DNA from: Oceanobacillus manasiensis
Lineage (GTDB): Bacteria > Bacillota > Bacilli > Bacillales > Amphibacillaceae
Assembly: GCF_000724085.1 (NCBI RefSeq)
Contig: NZ_CCDL010000002.1
Coordinates: 496,001 to 560,000, forward strand
Direction of reading: 5' to 3'
Length of the DNA: 64,000 nt
Shown: piece after piece, positions 43,126-53,762 of the stretch
How the letters are laid out: each line of letters opens with the position of its first letter
Numbering within the stretch: position 1 is the stretch's first letter
The notes under the pieces: model-generated
The model's database searches: none
What the model saw: only the letters and a program-made list of their open reading frames with translations
What the model was told of the DNA's origin: nothing
Program-made: the position numbers and the translations under genes

Positions 43126-45132
43126 TTACTTGGTAAGTGATTCTACATGTTCCACTACATTCTCAACTGTAAAACCATATTCCGCAATAACTTTGTCTCC
43201 ATTAGCAGAAGCACCAAATCGATCGATGGCAATAATCTTCCCATGATCTCCTACATAGCGATCCCAACCAAAGGATGTTGCCATTTCGATTGCTACTCTA
43301 TTTTTTACAGATGATGGTAATACCTTTTCTTTATAAGCTGCATCTTGAACATTAAAACGATCCCAAGATGGCATACTTACAACACGAGCATCAATCCCTT
43401 TTTCTTTTAATGCGGATTGCGCAGATACAGCTAGTTGTACCTCAGAGCCCGTAGCTAAAAGCAATGCATCGGGTGTTTCTTTATCGGCATCACTTACGAT
43501 ATATGCCCCTTTTTTCACACCTTCATACGCATACTCTTTTGTGCCTTCAAGAGTAGGAAGGTTTTGACGTGTAAGCACAAGTGCTGTTGGTTGATTGGTT
43601 GATTCAATAGCAAGTCTCCATGCAGCCTGTGTTTCATTAGCATCTGCCGGACGGATTAGAGACAGTCCTGGCATTGCACGCAATGCGGCTAGTTGCTCAA
43701 CTGGTTCGTGTGTTGGGCCATCTTCACCTACAGCAATGGAATCATGCGTGAATACATAGGTCACTGGTGTATTCATGATAGCAGACAAACGAACCGCTGG
43801 ACGAAGGTAATCACTAAATACAAAGAAAGTACCAGCATAAACTTTCAACCCACCATGTAGAGCCATACCATTTAAGGCAGCGCCCATTGCATGCTCCCGT
43901 ACACCAAACCATACATTACGGCCAGCATAATTTTTACGAGAGAAATCCTCTTCATCATTCATCATTGTTTTATTGGACCCTGCCAAATCTGCACTACCAC
44001 CAAAGAAATTTGGTACAGCTTGTGCAATAGCATTCAATACTTTTCCAGAAGAAGCACGAGTTGCAAGCGTATCTTTACCTGCTTCAAAAACAGGAAGTGA
44101 TTTTTCCCAATCGACAGGAAGTTCACCTTTCATTGCTAATTCGAATTCCTTAGCTAATTCAGGATACTTTTCATTGTATGTTGCCAATAAAACATTCCAA
44201 TTATCCTCTGCTTCAGCACCTTGGTTTCCAATCTTCTCTTTAAAGTCTTCATAAACTTCATCAGGAACATGGAAATCTTGCTCGTATGTCCATTTATAAT
44301 AATCTTTCGTAAGTTTTACTTCGTCAGCACCCAAAGGAGCTCCGTGAGAAGATGCTGATGCTGATTTATTAGGAGATCCGTAACCAATAATAGTTTTCAC
44401 TTCAATTAAAGTAGGTTGATCTGTATTCTCCTGTGCTTGCTTTATTGCTTTTCTTAAATCATCTATATCATTACCATCTTCAACACGAATTACTTGCCAT
44501 CCATAGGCTTTAAAACGCTCTTCTGTGTTTTCAGAGAAAGATTGGTTTAGATCGCCATCTAATGAAATATCATTGGAATCATATAATGCGATAAGTTTTC
44601 CAAGTCCTAAGTGACCTGCAAGTGATGCCGCTTCATGTGAAATACCTTCCATTAAATCTCCATCACTTACAAGCGCGTAAGTATAGTGATCAACAATCTC
44701 AATATCTTCTTTGTTAAATTTACCTGCAAGATGTGCCTCTGCCATTGCCATTCCAACAGACATTGCGATACCTTGACCCAATGGACCTGTTGTAGCTTCC
44801 ACACCGTCTGTGTGGTGTACTTCTGGATGGCCAGGTGTTTTAGAATCCCATTGACGGAATTCTTTTAAGTCATTCATTGATAAATTATAACCAGATAAAT
44901 GTAGCAAGCTGTATAGAAGCATAGACCCATGACCTGCTGAAAGGACAAAACGGTCTCTGTTAAACCATTTTGAGTTTCTCGGATTATGGTTCATAAAGTC
45001 TGTCCAAAGCGTATAGGCCATTGGAGCAGCACCCATAGGAAGTCCAGGATGGCCAGAATTTGCTTTTTCAATTGCATCAATAGATAATGTACGGATTGTA
45101 GCGATTGATTTTTGTTCTATGTTGTTTAACAT
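43126..45132 (-). CDS. tkt: Transketolase
   Basis: A 668-aa thiamine diphosphate enzyme of the pentose phosphate pathway. It has the N-terminal SGHPGLPMG block, the ThDP/Mg motif [18 protein letters not shown], the substrate-site histidines in [16 protein letters not shown], and a C-terminal domain of normal length. The ATG follows AAAGGGG at a somewhat long spacing. It lies between sirA and ynzC as in B. subtilis. Confidence 0.96.
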   Translation of the reverse strand: MLNNIEQKSIATIRTLSIDAIEKANSGHPGLPMGAAPMAYTLWTDFMNHNPRNSKWFNRDRFVLSAGHGSMLLYSLLHLSGYNLSMNDLKEFRQWDSKTPGHPEVHHTDGVEATTGPLGQGIAMSVGMAMAEAHLAGKFNKEDIEIVDHYTYALVSDGDLMEGISHEAASLAGHLGLGKLIALYDSNDISLDGDLNQSFSENTEERFKAYGWQVIRVEDGNDIDDLRKAIKQAQENTDQPTLIEVKTIIGYGSPNKSASASSHGAPLGADEVKLTKDYYKWTYEQDFHVPDEVYEDFKEKIGNQGAEAEDNWNVLLATYNEKYPELAKEFELAMKGELPVDWEKSLPVFEAGKDTLATRASSGKVLNAIAQAVPNFFGGSADLAGSNKTMMNDEEDFSRKNYAGRNVWFGVREHAMGAALNGMALHGGLKVYAGTFFVFSDYLRPAVRLSAIMNTPVTYVFTHDSIAVGEDGPTHEPVEQLAALRAMPGLSLIRPADANETQAAWRLAIESTNQPTALVLTRQNLPTLEGTKEYAYEGVKKGAYIVSDADKETPDALLLATGSEVQLAVSAQSALKEKGIDARVVSMPSWDRFNVQDAAYKEKVLPSSVKNRVAIEMATSFGWDRYVGDHGKIIAIDRFGASANGDKVIAEYGFTVENVVEHVESLTK

Positions 45133-45267
45133 ATTGTTTTAAAACCCCTTTCAAGAATAACTGCTTGTAATTACCTTCTCATTCTATAACGAAACCCATC
45201 CAGGAACAAGTTAAATGGACAGGCTTCCTTATAATGAGGTTAGTTTCGGTTTAAGTGTGGTACAAAA

Positions 45268-45501
45268 TTAATGTTTTTTATTTCTATCCTGTAAGTCTTT
45301 CACTTTTTTGGGGGTTACGTCATTCCCTTGAGGATCTACAACTGTCATGGATTTAAACTGGTTTTTAAAAGAGCTTCTTACATTGTTAAGATATTCTTCG
45401 CGAAGCTCTTTTTGTTCCTTTTTCTCTTTCTCAGTTAAGCCCTTAGCTTTAGCTTTTTGGGATAGTACATTAATTCGTTCAATTTTATCTTTAGATAACA
45501 T
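45268..45501 (-). CDS. ynzC: DUF896 family protein YnzC
   Basis: A 77-aa two-helix protein with the family pattern IERINVLSQKAKAKGLTEKE, then LREEYLNNVRSSFKNQF. In B. subtilis ynzC is part of the yneA SOS operon and its role is unclear. Here a terminator separates it from yneB, so it may have its own promoter. GAGGAGG precedes the ATG. Confidence 0.92.
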   Translation of the reverse strand: MLSKDKIERINVLSQKAKAKGLTEKEKKEQKELREEYLNNVRSSFKNQFKSMTVVDPQGNDVTPKKVKDLQDRNKKH

Positions 45502-45662
45502 TTCGCTACCTCCTCTTCCTTAATCTATTAGGTAAGACCCTTAGCTTGTCTTATGTTATAAAGCTGCAATAATTTAACTTAATCTCAGCACTCGCCAAAT
45601 TAATTTACTCGGATCACCAATTCCTTATCAACAGACAATTACTGTTTAAATTTGAAAAACAT

Positions 45663-45686
45663 AAAAAACAAGAGCATTAGCCCTTG
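45663..45686 (-). terminator. Terminator of the yneB operon
   Basis: Stem CAAGGGC / GCTCTTG with a 4-nt loop and TTTTTTAT on the minus strand. It cuts yneB from ynzC. Confidence 0.7.
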
Positions 45687-45718
45687 CTTCATTATTTTAC
45701 GCCTGTTACAGCTTATAT

Positions 45719-46372
<654 letters not shown>

Positions 46373-46381
46373 TTATACCTA

Positions 46382-46474
46382 TTAACTTGTAATCATAGTA
46401 AAGTACAGGAATCCTAGCGTCAAGGCAAAGGCAACTATATAAAACAAATCCGTTTTAGTAAGTTTACTAAACAT
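46382..46474 (-). CDS. 30-aa single-helix membrane peptide in the SOS operon (yneA position)
   Basis: A 31-codon ORF with a strong ribosome-binding site (GGGGGGAA) about 7-9 nt before its ATG. The peptide starts MFSKLTKTD and continues as one hydrophobic helix (about residues 10-28) with almost no tail. It is the first ORF after the LexA-controlled promoter and precedes yneB by 21 bp. In B. subtilis this place is held by yneA, an SOS-induced division inhibitor with one membrane helix and a LysM domain; no LysM is encoded here. A 29-aa SOS division inhibitor (SidA) is known in Caulobacter. A role in halting division is inference only. Confidence 0.6.
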   Translation of the reverse strand: MFSKLTKTDLFYIVAFALTLGFLYFTMITS

Positions 46475-46502
46475 AGTCTCATTCCCCCCTTTTCCATAAA
46501 CA

Positions 46503-46516
46503 AGAACTTCTGTTCG
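46503..46516. promoter_or_regulatory. SOS box 1 (LexA site)
   Basis: AGAACTTCTGTTCG keeps the GAAC-N4-GTTC core of the Bacillus LexA site. It lies just downstream of the expected transcription start of the leftward operon. Confidence 0.65.
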
Positions 46517-46529
46517 CTTTTATAGTTTG

Positions 46530-46557
46530 ATTATAACAGAACATATGATCTTGTCAA
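46530..46557 (-). promoter_or_regulatory. Sigma-A promoter of the leftward SOS operon
   Basis: TTGACA (46557-46552), 16-nt spacer, TATAAT (46535-46530): a consensus promoter whose spacer contains an SOS-box-like sequence, AGAACATATGATCT (46538-46551). Confidence 0.75.
46538..46551. promoter_or_regulatory. SOS box 2 (LexA site) in the promoter spacer
   Basis: AGAACATATGATCT has a perfect left half (GAACATATG) and a weaker right half. Position between -35 and -10 would make LexA binding block RNA polymerase. Confidence 0.55.
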
Positions 46558-46566
46558 CCGTTTATT

Positions 46567-46580
46567 CGAACGAATGTTTG
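46567..46580. promoter_or_regulatory. SOS box 3 (LexA site) at the lexA promoter
   Basis: CGAACGAATGTTTG matches the LexA consensus CGAACRNRYGTTYC at all but the last base. It overlaps a candidate lexA -35 (TTGCTT, 46578-46583; 17 nt to TAAACT), fitting autorepression. Confidence 0.75.
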
Positions 46581-46642
46581 CTTTTTGTGGAATCAAATGG
46601 TAAACTATTAATAATTAATCTTATGGGCGAGGTGAAACATTT

Positions 46643-47266
46643 ATGTCAAAACTATCAAAACGTCAGCAAATGATTTTAGACTATATTAAAGATGAAGTTA
46701 CGAAAAAAGGATATCCGCCTTCCGTCCGGGAAATAGCTGAAGCAGTAGGACTCGCTTCCAGTTCTACAGTACATGGACATCTATCTCGAATTGAAAGCAA
46801 GGGATATATTCGACGTGACCCGACCAAGCCGCGTGCGATTGAGATAATTGATTTGTCGGAAGGAAATGATATTCCGAGAGAAGAAGCTCGATATGCTCCA
46901 GTAATTGGGAAAGTCACTGCTGGTCTTCCTATTACAGCGGTAGAAAACATAGAAGAATTTATCCCATTACCAACAACAAGTGCTGGCCCGGATGATAATC
47001 TATTTGTATTGGTTATCGAGGGAGAAAGTATGATAGAAGCAGGAATACTTGATGGTGATATGGTTATAGTAAAACAACAAAACATAGCACAAAACAGTGA
47101 TATCGTTGTAGCGATGACAGAAGATAATGAAGCTACTGTGAAACGGTTCTTTAAAGAAAAAGATCATATACGTTTACAGCCTGAAAATGCAACAATGGAA
47201 CCATTAATTTATGATAATGTAACAATACTTGGTAAAGTTATTGGTCTGTATCGCAACATACATTAA
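46643..47266 (+). CDS. lexA: SOS repressor LexA
   Basis: A 207-aa repressor with winged-helix DNA-binding domain (about 1-65). The self-cleavage site is A93-G94 in KVTAGLP; the catalytic dyad is S129 (EGESMIEAG) and K167 (EATVKRF). RecA filaments trigger cleavage after DNA damage. The gene is divergent from the yneB operon with three LexA boxes in between. GAGGTGA precedes the ATG. Confidence 0.97.
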   Translation: MSKLSKRQQMILDYIKDEVTKKGYPPSVREIAEAVGLASSSTVHGHLSRIESKGYIRRDPTKPRAIEIIDLSEGNDIPREEARYAPVIGKVTAGLPITAVENIEEFIPLPTTSAGPDDNLFVLVIEGESMIEAGILDGDMVIVKQQNIAQNSDIVVAMTEDNEATVKRFFKEKDHIRLQPENATMEPLIYDNVTILGKVIGLYRNIH

Positions 47267-47296
47267 AAAACAGCTGCTCAATAGCAGCTGTTTTTT
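47265..47296. terminator. Bidirectional terminator between lexA and abgA
   Basis: Perfect 14-bp stem AAAAAACAGCTGCT / AGCAGCTGTTTTTT with a 4-nt loop, T runs on both strands. Confidence 0.9.
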
Positions 47297-47297
47297 A

Positions 47298-48578
47298 TTA
47301 TTTCTCCATTATTTTTTGAACTGATTGATATAGAACCTTAACAGCCGGTAATAATGTTTCTTCATTAATATCAAATCTTTCATTATGATGACCAGCCGCC
47401 AATTCTGTTCCAAATACACAATAGGTTGCCTGTCCTCCATTTTTCTGTACGGCTTTCATAAAATAAGTGGCATCCTCCGACCCTCCTGGTGTATTATCCT
47501 CCAGTCTACTTTTTTCGATATCTGGGGATGCTTCCGCACACTGATGGAGGATTTCTGCTAGGTCTAACGAACATTTACAGCTTAGTGCCTCGCCTACTGT
47601 TTCAATCTTATGTTCTACCTGGTACATGGTAGCCGCTCCACTGACGATGGATGTCACCTGTTCTTTTACAAAATCATTAATTTCAGAAGTCTCTCCTCTT
47701 GTTTCTACTTTCATACTAGCATGATTGGCAATTATATTTCTTCCTGCACCAGCTTCTAACTGCCCAACATTTACCCTGGTAGCTCCTCCTGAATGGCGAG
47801 ATATACCATGAAGACTTAGCACACTAGCCGCAGCTGCTAAGAGTGCATTCTTTCCTTCTTCAGGGCTACCTCCGGCATGTGCTGCTGTTCCTGTATAGGT
47901 TATATCTAACTTGGAGGTAGCAAGAAAGCCACTATTGGCAGCAATGAATTGCTTATGCGGAACACCGACCCCAATATGGGTAGCAATGAAATAATCAACA
48001 TCTTCTATTACATTTGCTGCTGCCATAGCTTTTGCACCACGTGTACCTTCCTCAGCTGGTTGAAATATTAGTTTTATCTTTCCCTTAAGCTGATGCTTGT
48101 TTTCAATAAGAAGGGTAGCCAGCCCTAGTCCCATTGCGGTGTGGGAGTCATGACCACAAGCATGCATTTTACCGTGAAGTTTCGAGCTAAATCCTTCATT
48201 TAGTGGGAAATGATCGTTACTGTCTGATTCTAAAATGTCCAATGCATCCATATCAAACCGATAAGCAATGGTTGGACCTTCCTTACCTGAATCCAAAGTA
48301 GCTACAATTCCTGTATAACCTTCAGAAAATAAAGGGAGATAGTCTTTTTTCGCTCCATTTTCTTTCGCCCATTGATAATGTTCTTTTGTTTCTTCGTCAG
48401 TTGGCTTTCCCATGCAGTCTTGCTCAGACATTACTTTTTTCCCCATTTGCAAATAGAAACCAAGCTCATCTAAAATGGATGCTACAATAGAGGCTGTCCT
48501 CATCTCTAAAAATCCTGTTTCGGGATATTGGTGAAAATCTCGGCGCCACTGAATTAATTTATCTCCTAATTGTTGCAT
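47298..48578 (-). CDS. abgA: M20 family amidohydrolase, p-aminobenzoyl-glutamate hydrolase subunit A type
   Basis: A 426-aa M20D peptidase-like enzyme. Metal ligands lie in HACGHDSHTAMG and QPAEEGTRGAKAM, with a further His in ATHIGVGVPH. The N-terminal insertion after MGKKVMSEQDCMGKP is typical of AbgA rather than of simple amino-acid amidohydrolases. With AbgB it cleaves p-aminobenzoyl-glutamate, a folate breakdown product. It is the last gene of the abgB-abgT-abgA operon, with the transporter gene 15 bp upstream. Confidence 0.85.
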   Translation of the reverse strand: MQQLGDKLIQWRRDFHQYPETGFLEMRTASIVASILDELGFYLQMGKKVMSEQDCMGKPTDEETKEHYQWAKENGAKKDYLPLFSEGYTGIVATLDSGKEGPTIAYRFDMDALDILESDSNDHFPLNEGFSSKLHGKMHACGHDSHTAMGLGLATLLIENKHQLKGKIKLIFQPAEEGTRGAKAMAAANVIEDVDYFIATHIGVGVPHKQFIAANSGFLATSKLDITYTGTAAHAGGSPEEGKNALLAAAASVLSLHGISRHSGGATRVNVGQLEAGAGRNIIANHASMKVETRGETSEINDFVKEQVTSIVSGAATMYQVEHKIETVGEALSCKCSLDLAEILHQCAEASPDIEKSRLEDNTPGGSEDATYFMKAVQKNGGQATYCVFGTELAAGHHNERFDINEETLLPAVKVLYQSVQKIMEK

Positions 48579-48593
48579 ACTGCTCTCCTCCTT

Positions 48594-50105
48594 CTATAAA
48601 AGTGGGTATATTCCTGGACCAAATGGTAGACCAGAATAGTAAAATACTAGAATTAGTATAATCCAAGTAGTTAAAAACGCAATACTATACGGTAGCATTA
48701 ATGAAATATAAGTACCTATACTTGCTTTTTTATCGTATTTTTTTATAAAAGCCAAAATGATAACCATATAAGGAAACAATGGAGTAATAATATTTGTTGA
48801 AGAGTCAGCTACTCGATAAGCTACTTGTGTAAAGGCAGGGTGGTACCCAAGCTGCATAAACAGAGGGATAAACACAGGTGCCTCTAACGCCCACTTCGCA
48901 GAGCCTGACGTTATTAGGAAGTTCATTAGTGCTGTAAAGATGATATAGCCAATAATTAACCAAATACCTGTAAAGTTAATATCTTTCAGATAATCAGCTC
49001 CATTAACAGCTACCCAAGTCCCTAGATTTGACCAATTAAAATATGCAATAAACTGAGCAATGGCAAAAACTAAAACGATATAACCCGACATGTCTTTAAT
49101 AGAATCGGCCATGTAGTCTCCTACATCCTTACCAGATCTAATTTTACCTACTGTTATACCAAACGTAACACCAATTATCACAAAGAATATTAAAACGATT
49201 GGAACAATACCATCTAAGAAAGGAGAAGGAACAATACTACCATCCTCACTCCTTAATGGGCTATTTGGTAAAAGTATGATCGTCAAAATAATCGCTATGT
49301 ATGCTAGGCCAGCAATAAGCGCATTACGAAACCCTTTCCCACCATTTTTTAACTCCTCGCTGTTCTCTTCTTCAACGGCTCCTCCTTTGTATTCTCCCAA
49401 ACGGGGTTCAACAAATTTAGTAGTAACGAGTCCGCCAACAATTGTCATAATAAAGACAGAAACAATATTAAAGTACCAGTTATCTACAGGTGTGATCACC
49501 AGAGAATCATCAAGGATGGCTGCTGCTTCTGTGGAGATTCCTGCTAACAATACATCTGTTCCTGCGATAAAGATATTTGCCGTAAATCCAGCTCCTGCGC
49601 CGGCAAACCCTGCAGCTAATCCAGCTAATGGATGCCGTCCTACTTTATAAAATACCATCGCAGCAAGTGGTGGTATCAATACAACTGCAGCATCAGAAGC
49701 AAGGTTCCCAAGAATTCCCACAAATACTACCGTATAAGTAACTAAACTTGGAGGTGAACTTAAGATTGTTTTTCTGATTGCATAATCCATCAGTCCAACT
49801 TTTTCAGCTAGACCAATTCCTAGCATCATAACAAGAACTAGTCCCAGTGGAGCAAAACCAGTAAAGTTATCGAGCATGGAAGATAAGATAAACTGCAACC
49901 CTTCACCTGATAGCAAATTTTGAATCTCTAGCTCTTCCCCTGTACCTGGATGTACAACGGAAGCATTAAACAAACTAAATATATAGGAAACAACGATCAT
50001 TAATAGTGATAAGCCAATAAATAAAACAAACGGATCCGGTAGCTTATTTCCTACCTTTTCCACTAAATCTAAAAATCTTTGAAATAAACCACGCCTCTTT
50101 TCCAT
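48594..50105 (-). CDS. abgT: AbgT family p-aminobenzoyl-glutamate transporter
   Basis: A 503-aa polytopic membrane protein with about eleven to thirteen helices, including the conserved ATPFSLIPLF-like re-entrant regions seen here as DAAVVLIPPLAAMVFY and TSGSAKWALEAPVF. AbgT in E. coli imports p-aminobenzoyl-glutamate; some relatives export sulfonamides. Placement between abgB and abgA supports the import role. Confidence 0.88.
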   Translation of the reverse strand: MEKRRGLFQRFLDLVEKVGNKLPDPFVLFIGLSLLMIVVSYIFSLFNASVVHPGTGEELEIQNLLSGEGLQFILSSMLDNFTGFAPLGLVLVMMLGIGLAEKVGLMDYAIRKTILSSPPSLVTYTVVFVGILGNLASDAAVVLIPPLAAMVFYKVGRHPLAGLAAGFAGAGAGFTANIFIAGTDVLLAGISTEAAAILDDSLVITPVDNWYFNIVSVFIMTIVGGLVTTKFVEPRLGEYKGGAVEEENSEELKNGGKGFRNALIAGLAYIAIILTIILLPNSPLRSEDGSIVPSPFLDGIVPIVLIFFVIIGVTFGITVGKIRSGKDVGDYMADSIKDMSGYIVLVFAIAQFIAYFNWSNLGTWVAVNGADYLKDINFTGIWLIIGYIIFTALMNFLITSGSAKWALEAPVFIPLFMQLGYHPAFTQVAYRVADSSTNIITPLFPYMVIILAFIKKYDKKASIGTYISLMLPYSIAFLTTWIILILVFYYSGLPFGPGIYPLL

Positions 50106-50155
50106 AATATCCCTCTCATTCTACATTAATATTACTAACAAACTATTTGAAAAGC

Positions 50156-51586
50156 CTATTTCTCATGCAACTTTGAAGGAGTTACACCCTCAGGAATAGG
50201 ATTGCTGTAAGGATTAGCTTTCTTAAATGCCTTGAATTCTTCTTTTATGTTTTCTAGATCTTCTGGGCTATCAAATAGCTGAATACCTGCTAAGGCCATT
50301 GTTTCTGAAGCGCGGAACATGCCATTTAGTGCATAGTTTCTTAATCCCTGTGTCGTCATTTGCCATGTGTGTAAAGCTGTACCCAGCACTGAAGTTGATG
50401 CTGATAATTGAGCTGTTGGTACGACCCAGCTTACATCTGCAACATCTGTAGATCCAGCAAGGATTTCCTTGGATTCATGATAAGGGGAAATAGAGTCAGA
50501 ATAATACTTACCAGCAAATTCACTACCATCTCCTACATAACCAAAGCCTTTCATTGGGTCTAGGAAATTTTCTTTTTCACCGTCTGTAAAGGTATTCCAT
50601 ATTTTCTCTGCAAATGCATTCTCTTCATCTGTTGGCTTTTGTACCCCAACCTCAGTAAATTTTTTATATAAGATCTTTTCCAGTGAACGATTGGGAATAT
50701 AATTAGAACATGCCTTATCAAAATCAATTGTTACTTCAGTTTCTGTCATGAGTGCAGCACCTTCGGCAATTTTCTTTACTCTTTGGAAAATGCTGTCCAC
50801 TTGCGCCACCTTTGGAGCTCTTACCAGGTATAGTACCTCGGCGTTTGCTTGAACCACATTTGGGGATATCCCCCCTGTGTTTGTCACAGAATAATGAATA
50901 CGTGCCTCTGATACAATATGCTCTCGTAAATAGTTGACACCCACGTTCATTAGTTCAACAGCATCCAACGCACTCCGACCCAAATGAGGCGTGTTTGCAG
51001 CGTGAGATGAAATGCCTTTGAATTTAAATGAAACTTGATAGTTTGCTAAGCTTGATAAACTCATAATTGCATTTGCAGGAGAGGGATGCCATGTAAGCGC
51101 AGCATCGACGCCATCAAACACACCTTCTCTTACCATAAATGTTTTTCCAGAACCACCTTCTTCTCCTGGACAGCCAAAAAATTTCACAGTACCTGGCAGG
51201 TTATTTTCTTCTAAGTATTTTTTTGCAGCACATGCAGCAGCAAACGCTCCTGTACCTAACAAATTATGACCACATCCATGTCCAATATCTTTCTCTAAAG
51301 GTTGATAGCTCGTTTTATTAGGCTTCTGACTTAAACCTGAAAGTGCATCAAACTCTCCTAGATATCCTATTACAGGCTTACCTTCGCCATATGTAGCAAT
51401 AAATGCCGTTTCTATCCCAGCAACATTACGTTCAACAAGAAAGCCTTGTTCCTCGCAAACCTTAGCGAAATAGGACGCTGATTCATATTCTTCAAATCTT
51501 GTTTCTGGATGGTGGTAAATATAGCTACTCACCTGTTCAAAAGTATTCCTATTGGTAGATAAATAGTTTGCTACAAATTTATTCAT
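50156..51586 (-). CDS. abgB: p-Aminobenzoyl-glutamate hydrolase subunit B type (M20 family)
   Basis: A 476-aa M20D enzyme matching AbgB in length. Metal-binding motifs are GHGCGHNLLGTGAFA and GCPGEEGGSGK, with ALTWHPSPAN further on; the C-terminal GSTDVADVSWVVPT is characteristic of AbgB. It is first in the operon, with AAAGGAGG before the ATG and a plausible promoter upstream. No LysR-type abgR gene is adjacent, so control differs from E. coli. Confidence 0.88.
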   Translation of the reverse strand: MNKFVANYLSTNRNTFEQVSSYIYHHPETRFEEYESASYFAKVCEEQGFLVERNVAGIETAFIATYGEGKPVIGYLGEFDALSGLSQKPNKTSYQPLEKDIGHGCGHNLLGTGAFAAACAAKKYLEENNLPGTVKFFGCPGEEGGSGKTFMVREGVFDGVDAALTWHPSPANAIMSLSSLANYQVSFKFKGISSHAANTPHLGRSALDAVELMNVGVNYLREHIVSEARIHYSVTNTGGISPNVVQANAEVLYLVRAPKVAQVDSIFQRVKKIAEGAALMTETEVTIDFDKACSNYIPNRSLEKILYKKFTEVGVQKPTDEENAFAEKIWNTFTDGEKENFLDPMKGFGYVGDGSEFAGKYYSDSISPYHESKEILAGSTDVADVSWVVPTAQLSASTSVLGTALHTWQMTTQGLRNYALNGMFRASETMALAGIQLFDSPEDLENIKEEFKAFKKANPYSNPIPEGVTPSKLHEK

Positions 51587-51684
51587 GTAAGTTCCTCCTT
51601 TGTTAACCTTTAAGAATGATTAACGACATATTCAACAACATTCTGAATTTTCATCTTGCAATTTAAGTCGAGAAATGTAGATTT

Positions 51685-51714
51685 ATTTTACCATTAATCT
51701 AAAATATTTGACAA
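51685..51714 (-). promoter_or_regulatory. Candidate sigma-A promoter for the abg operon
   Basis: TTGTCA (51714-51709), 18-nt spacer, TAAAAT (51690-51685) on the minus strand, about 100 bp upstream of the abgB start. Confidence 0.4.
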
Positions 51715-51842
51715 ATGAAATCATTAGAAGCATAGGAATGTTTTGACATCTTAGGTAAAAAAGATAGAGGGTTTGTATCATAGGACACCTGCTCTACCTC
51801 CCTTTATTTTCAAAACGATCAAGAAATTAGTATAATTTTATT

Positions 51843-51874
51843 AAAAATACCGCCCATATATGGACGGTATTTTT
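51843..51874 (-). terminator. glnA terminator
   Basis: Stem AAAAATACCG / CGGTATTTTT with an inner CCATATATGG palindrome, downstream of glnA. Confidence 0.8.
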
Positions 51875-51911
51875 ATGCATTTAATATAATACTTCCAAGC
51901 TTCCTTAATGC

Positions 51912-53249
51912 TTAGTATGTGCTTAAATATTGTTCTCTTTCCCATGGATGTACCTGCGTACGGAACATATCCCACTCTATTTCTTTTGCTTCAATAAAGT
52001 GTTCAAACAAGTGCTCACCAAGTGAATTTACAATTACTTCATTTTTCTTCAATTCTTCTAGTGCTTGAGCTAATGTACTAGGCAGATCTTCAATTCCAGC
52101 TTCTTCACGTTCTTCTTTTGTAAGAACATAAATATTACGGTCAACAGCTGGTGGTGTTTCCATTTTCTTCTCAATTCCATCTAACCCTGCTGCTAGCAAT
52201 GAAGAAAGTGCCAAGTATGGGTTTGCTGCCGGGTCAACACTTCTCGCTTCTACTCGCGTGCTAATTCCACGAGAATTAGGAATACGCATTAGACAGCTTC
52301 GGTTAGAGCCAGACCATGCAATGTAGCTTGGAGCTTCATAGCCGGGAACTAAACGTTTGTATGAGTTAACTGTTGGATTTGTAACAGCGGTAAAACTCTT
52401 TGCATGTTTGATTGTGCCTGAGATAAACTGATAAGCTGTTTCACTTAATTGCATATCTCCATTTTCATCATAGAAGGCATTTTTTCCGTCTTTGAATAAA
52501 GACATGTTCACATGCATTCCAGATCCGTTAACACCAAATAATGGTTTTGGCATGAAAGTCGCATGAAGATTATGCTTTCTAGCAATTGTTTTAACTACTA
52601 GTTTAAAAGTTTGAATATCATCTGCATGTTTTACAGCATCAGAATATTTAAAGTCGATCTCATGCTGTCCAGGTGCTACTTCATGATGGGATGCTTCGAT
52701 TTCAAAGCCCATTTCTTCAAGTTCAAGTACGATATCACGACGGCAATTTTCACCTAGATCGGTAGGTGCTAAGTCAAAATATCCACCTCTATCATTTAAT
52801 TCTAGAGAAGGGTCTCCTTTTTCATCTAATTTGAAAAGGAAAAATTCTGGTTCTGTCCCAATGTTAAAAGCGTCAAACCCTAGCTCTTCCATTTTTTTAA
52901 GGTTTCGTTTCAAATTATAACGAGGGTCTCCTTCAAATGGTGTACCATCAGTCTTGTAAATGTCACAAATAAAGCGAGCTACCTTTCCTTTTTCTGAAGT
53001 CCATGGGAATACAACGAAGGTATCCAGGTCAGGATATAGATACATATCAGATTCTTCAATGCGAACAAATCCTTCGATAGAAGAACCGTCAAACATCATC
53101 TTATTATCCAATGCTTTATCTAATTGACTTAGAGGGATTTCAACGTTTTTGATTGTCCCTAACATGTCTGTAAATTGAAGACGGATAAACCTTACGTTCT
53201 CTTCTTTAATTTGTTTCAGGATTTCATCTTTTGATAATTTCTTTCCCAT
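51912..53249 (-). CDS. glnA: Glutamine synthetase type I
   Basis: A 445-aa GSI-alpha enzyme that makes glutamine from glutamate, ammonia and ATP. Conserved parts include [20 protein letters not shown], the ATP-binding [12 protein letters not shown], and the glutamate-gate region [16 protein letters not shown]. There is no adenylylation tyrosine site of the GSI-beta type, as usual in Firmicutes; feedback-inhibited GlnA instead controls GlnR and TnrA. It forms the glnRA operon with the gene upstream. Confidence 0.97.
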   Translation of the reverse strand: MGKKLSKDEILKQIKEENVRFIRLQFTDMLGTIKNVEIPLSQLDKALDNKMMFDGSSIEGFVRIEESDMYLYPDLDTFVVFPWTSEKGKVARFICDIYKTDGTPFEGDPRYNLKRNLKKMEELGFDAFNIGTEPEFFLFKLDEKGDPSLELNDRGGYFDLAPTDLGENCRRDIVLELEEMGFEIEASHHEVAPGQHEIDFKYSDAVKHADDIQTFKLVVKTIARKHNLHATFMPKPLFGVNGSGMHVNMSLFKDGKNAFYDENGDMQLSETAYQFISGTIKHAKSFTAVTNPTVNSYKRLVPGYEAPSYIAWSGSNRSCLMRIPNSRGISTRVEARSVDPAANPYLALSSLLAAGLDGIEKKMETPPAVDRNIYVLTKEEREEAGIEDLPSTLAQALEELKKNEVIVNSLGEHLFEHFIEAKEIEWDMFRTQVHPWEREQYLSTY

Positions 53250-53333
53250 TCTTTCTCCTCCTAATAATTTATATATTTGAATAAAAAAATGGTTATATAA
53301 GCTAGGCTATGTATCCATATTTTTTATACATTA

Positions 53334-53732
53334 TTAATGATTTGTAAAGAATCTGGATAATTCACCTTGGCGTAGATTCGTCTTCCCATGTCTGCCCGCA
53401 TCGGTAAGTTCTGTTCGTAAAATTTTCCGAAGCTCCTTGTCTGTCAATTCATTGGAGGTAGGCTTGGGAGACTCTTCAACTATTCCGGTAACATCCTCTT
53501 GAAGCATTAGCTTTATGCCTGCTATATTTAATCCTTTATCCAGCAGATCTTTTATTTCTAGTAATCTGTCCACGTCATTAAATGAAAACAATCGTTGGTT
53601 TCCACCTGTTCTCTCTGGATGAATTAAATCATGCTCTTCATAGTACCTTATTTGTCTTGCAGTCAGTTCTGTAAGCTTCATTACAATACCAATTGCAAAT
53701 AAGGGCATGGAACGTCTGTCTTGATCATTCAA
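53334..53732 (-). CDS. glnR: MerR-family nitrogen regulator GlnR
   Basis: A 132-aa repressor with a winged HTH of MerR type (TARQIRYYEEHDLIHPERT then NQRLFSFNDVDRLL) and a C-terminal tail that interacts with glutamine synthetase. It represses glnRA when nitrogen is plentiful. The start is TTG with GGGGG upstream. A perfect GlnR/TnrA box precedes its promoter. Confidence 0.94.
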   Translation of the reverse strand: MNDQDRRSMPLFAIGIVMKLTELTARQIRYYEEHDLIHPERTGGNQRLFSFNDVDRLLEIKDLLDKGLNIAGIKLMLQEDVTGIVEESPKPTSNELTDKELRKILRTELTDAGRHGKTNLRQGELSRFFTNH

Positions 53733-53762
53733 TTCATGACCCCCTTGTAACGAATTAGTTAT

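Larger units (their letters stand above)
51587..51911. other. Intergenic region between glnA and abgB
   Basis: 325 bp with no gene. It holds the abgB promoter candidate at its left and the glnA terminator at its right; the middle (about 51720-51835) shows nothing I can name. Confidence 0.5.
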
